Source of the DNA: Leptotrichiaceae bacterium
GTDB lineage: Bacteria > Fusobacteriota > Fusobacteriia > Fusobacteriales > Leptotrichiaceae
Assembly (NCBI GenBank): GCA_018060185.1
Contig: JAGOWQ010000011.1
Coordinates: 1-47,788 of the forward strand
Direction: 5' to 3'
Length of the DNA: 47,788 nucleotides
Shown here: piece after piece, positions 46,272 to 47,788 of the stretch
Layout of the letters: every line of letters begins with the position of its first letter
How positions within the stretch are numbered: position 1 is the first letter of the stretch
Position numbers and translations under genes: made by a program
Notes under the pieces: model-generated
What the model saw: only the letters and a program-made list of their open reading frames with translations
What the model was told of the DNA's origin: nothing
Database searches by the model: none

Positions 46272-47198
46272 ATGGAAAAAAAATCTACTAGACAAGCTTA
46301 TGGAGAGGCATTAGTAAAATTAGGTAAAGAAAATAAAGACGTGATAGTACTTGAAGCTGATTTATCAAAATCTACGATGACTGCATATTTTCAAAAAGAA
46401 TTTCCAGAAAGACATATAAATGTTGGAATAGCAGAAGCAGATATGATGGGTACAGCAGCAGGATTTGCTACAACTGGTAAAATACCTTTTGCATCAACGT
46501 TTGCACATTTTGCAGCAGGGAGAGCCTTTGATCAAATAAGAAACAGTATCGCTTATCCAAGATTAAATGTAAAAATATGTCCCACTCATGCAGGGGTATC
46601 ATTAGGAGAAGATGGTGGTTCACACCAATCAGTGGAAGATATAGCATTAATGAGATCAATACCAGGAATGTTAGTTTTATCTCCAGCAGATGCAGTTGAA
46701 ACTGAAAAGATGATACTTGCAGTTGCAAAATATGAAGGACCTGTGTACGTGAGGCTTGGAAGATTGAATATACCTGTAATATTTGATGATAGTTATACTT
46801 TTGAAATTGGAAAAGCAGTAACATTAAAAGAAGGAAATGATGTAGCTATATTTGCCACAGGATTAATGGTATATGAAGCATTAGAAGGAGCTAAATTGTT
46901 AGAACAAGAAGGTATAAATGCAAGAGTAATAAATGTTTCAACAATAAAACCATTAGATGAAGAGACTGTTTTAAAAGCAGCAAAGGAATGTAAATTTATA
47001 GTTACAAGTGAAGAACATTCAATTATTGGTGGTCTTGGAAGTGCTATTTCAGAATATTTATCAGGAGTTTACCCAACAAAAGTTATTAGACACGGTATAA
47101 ATGACGAATTTGGACAAAGTGCAGATGGAGAAACAATGTTAAATAATTATAAACTAAGAGCTAAAGACATAGCAGAAACAGTATTGAAAAATAAATAG
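46272..47198 (+). CDS. Transketolase, C-terminal (pyrimidine-binding) subunit
   Basis: The second half, 308 residues: VLEADLSKSTMT, INVGIAEADMMGTAAGFATTG (catalytic Glu that activates TPP), and a C-terminal transketolase domain (LEQEGINARVINVSTIKPLD). THAGVSLGEDGGSHQSVEDIALMRSIPGM is typical. AAGGAGG site before ATG. The split form is common in Thermotoga, clostridia and fusobacteria and, together with the N-terminal half, gives a complete enzyme. Confidence 0.95.
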   Translation: MEKKSTRQAYGEALVKLGKENKDVIVLEADLSKSTMTAYFQKEFPERHINVGIAEADMMGTAAGFATTGKIPFASTFAHFAAGRAFDQIRNSIAYPRLNVKICPTHAGVSLGEDGGSHQSVEDIALMRSIPGMLVLSPADAVETEKMILAVAKYEGPVYVRLGRLNIPVIFDDSYTFEIGKAVTLKEGNDVAIFATGLMVYEALEGAKLLEQEGINARVINVSTIKPLDEETVLKAAKECKFIVTSEEHSIIGGLGSAISEYLSGVYPTKVIRHGINDEFGQSADGETMLNNYKLRAKDIAETVLKNK

Positions 47199-47241
47199 AA
47201 AAAAATATTAATTGTATAAAGTAAAGTGGAGGTAATGATAA

Positions 47242-47788
47242 ATGTTTAACCCTATTCGAGAAGTGTTTAAGAATATAGTAAAAGAGAAAGGAATGTTTTT
47301 TTCGTCACTAATATCATTGACAATAGTATTTGTATTACTGGATATGTTTGTTTTTGGTATATTTAATATTAATGATTTCAAATCAAAAATGGAAAATTCT
47401 AACCAAGCCATAGTATATGTAAAAACGATGACAGAAGATGAAATAAGCCAATTTCAAGGAAAGCTTTTACAAATAAATGGAATTAAGACAATCAAATATG
47501 ACTCAAAAGAAAGTGCATTAGGACTTCTTGAGCAAGAGTTAAATGTAGATTTATCTGAAGAGGAAAATCCACTATTAGATAGTTTTTATGTATACGTAGA
47601 TAGGAAAGTAAATGCTGATACTCTAAAGGAAGAATTATTAAAAAATCCTGAAATAGTAGAATTAGATATGAGAACAGAAGAAATAAATAAATTAAATAAA
47701 TTTAGCGAAAAGTTAGATCAATTTGCATTATTTGGTGGAATTGGTTCATTATTATTTACTATAATTTTAATATCAAATATAATAAGTT
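47242..47788 (+). CDS. ftsX: Cell-division protein FtsX, 5' part
   Basis: The frame runs off the window end after 182 codons, so the second half is missing. The N-terminus MFNPIREVFKNIVKEKG precedes a first membrane helix (about 18-40), then the FtsX extracytoplasmic domain (VYVKTMTEDEISQFQ to RTEEINKLNKFSEKLD), and a second helix begins at about 162. With FtsE it forms an ABC-type complex that activates wall hydrolases at the septum; ftsE would lie outside. GGAGG is nine bases before ATG 47242. Confidence 0.88.
   Translation, partial: MFNPIREVFKNIVKEKGMFFSSLISLTIVFVLLDMFVFGIFNINDFKSKMENSNQAIVYVKTMTEDEISQFQGKLLQINGIKTIKYDSKESALGLLEQELNVDLSEEENPLLDSFYVYVDRKVNADTLKEELLKNPEIVELDMRTEEINKLNKFSEKLDQFALFGGIGSLLFTIILISNIIS

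Overview
The window is a strongly AT-rich bacterial chromosome segment (A/T third codon positions, strong GGAGG-type ribosome sites, consensus sigma-70 promoters). The gene set (pyruvate formate-lyase, split transketolase, TmcAL, EngB, carboxyaminopropyl polyamine genes, GPH symporter) and the extreme AT bias suggest a fermentative member of the Fusobacteriota, probably Leptotrichiaceae (Leptotrichia, Sneathia or Streptobacillus type). That placement is inference from gene content; there is no rRNA in the window.

Layout. (1) 1-5.7 kb: a plus-strand polyamine operon holding the 3' end of speE, a ZIP metal transporter, agmatinase, a carboxynorspermidine/carboxyspermidine dehydrogenase, a DUF1622 membrane protein and the matching decarboxylase, then an unrecognised small gene. 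Two chemically different ways of making spermidine-type polyamines sit together. (2) 5.8-11.15 kb: two tRNA arrays sharing a 474-bp identical block (Gly-Lys-Arg-CAT-Glu), each with a similar promoter. Between them lie an accessory segment with a DUF4026/DUF2314-like gene split by a frame change, a secreted metallo-beta-lactamase-fold hydrolase with a palindromic operator on its promoter, and the remains of an ABC-2 permease. (3) 11.2-13 kb: anchored flavodoxin, TrmN6-like methyltransferase, tRNA-Leu(GAG). (4) 13.3-17.7 kb: a metal/envelope region with two His-rich microproteins absent from ordinary gene calls, a secreted thioredoxin, a PAP2 phosphatase, a Zn/Cd P-type ATPase with a separate HMA chaperone, and a decayed ArsR-type regulator. 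About 1.25 kb of apparently gene-free DNA follows. (5) 19-23.3 kb: rpsB-tsf-pyrH-frr-mreB. (6) 23.4-32.8 kb: a TPR protein, the UPF0210/ACT pair (minus), coaE, an LCP-family protein, engB, tmk, hisS, aspS. (7) 33-38.3 kb: PTS IIB and IIC genes facing a minus-strand peptidase operon (S66, M19, C26), and a YhcH-family gene. (8) 38.6-43.1 kb: pflB with a 25-bp perfect palindrome at its start site, pflA with its own promoter, and tmcAL. (9) 43.1-47.8 kb: an alpha/beta hydrolase, a GPH sugar symporter, split transketolase, and the 5' part of ftsX cut by the window end.

Taken together, this is mostly housekeeping and central fermentative metabolism, with the genome plasticity concentrated in 5.7-18.9 kb. 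The most interesting parts are the tRNA-bracketed segment, the His-rich microproteins beside the metal ATPase, the dual polyamine routes, and the two promoter-embedded palindromes.
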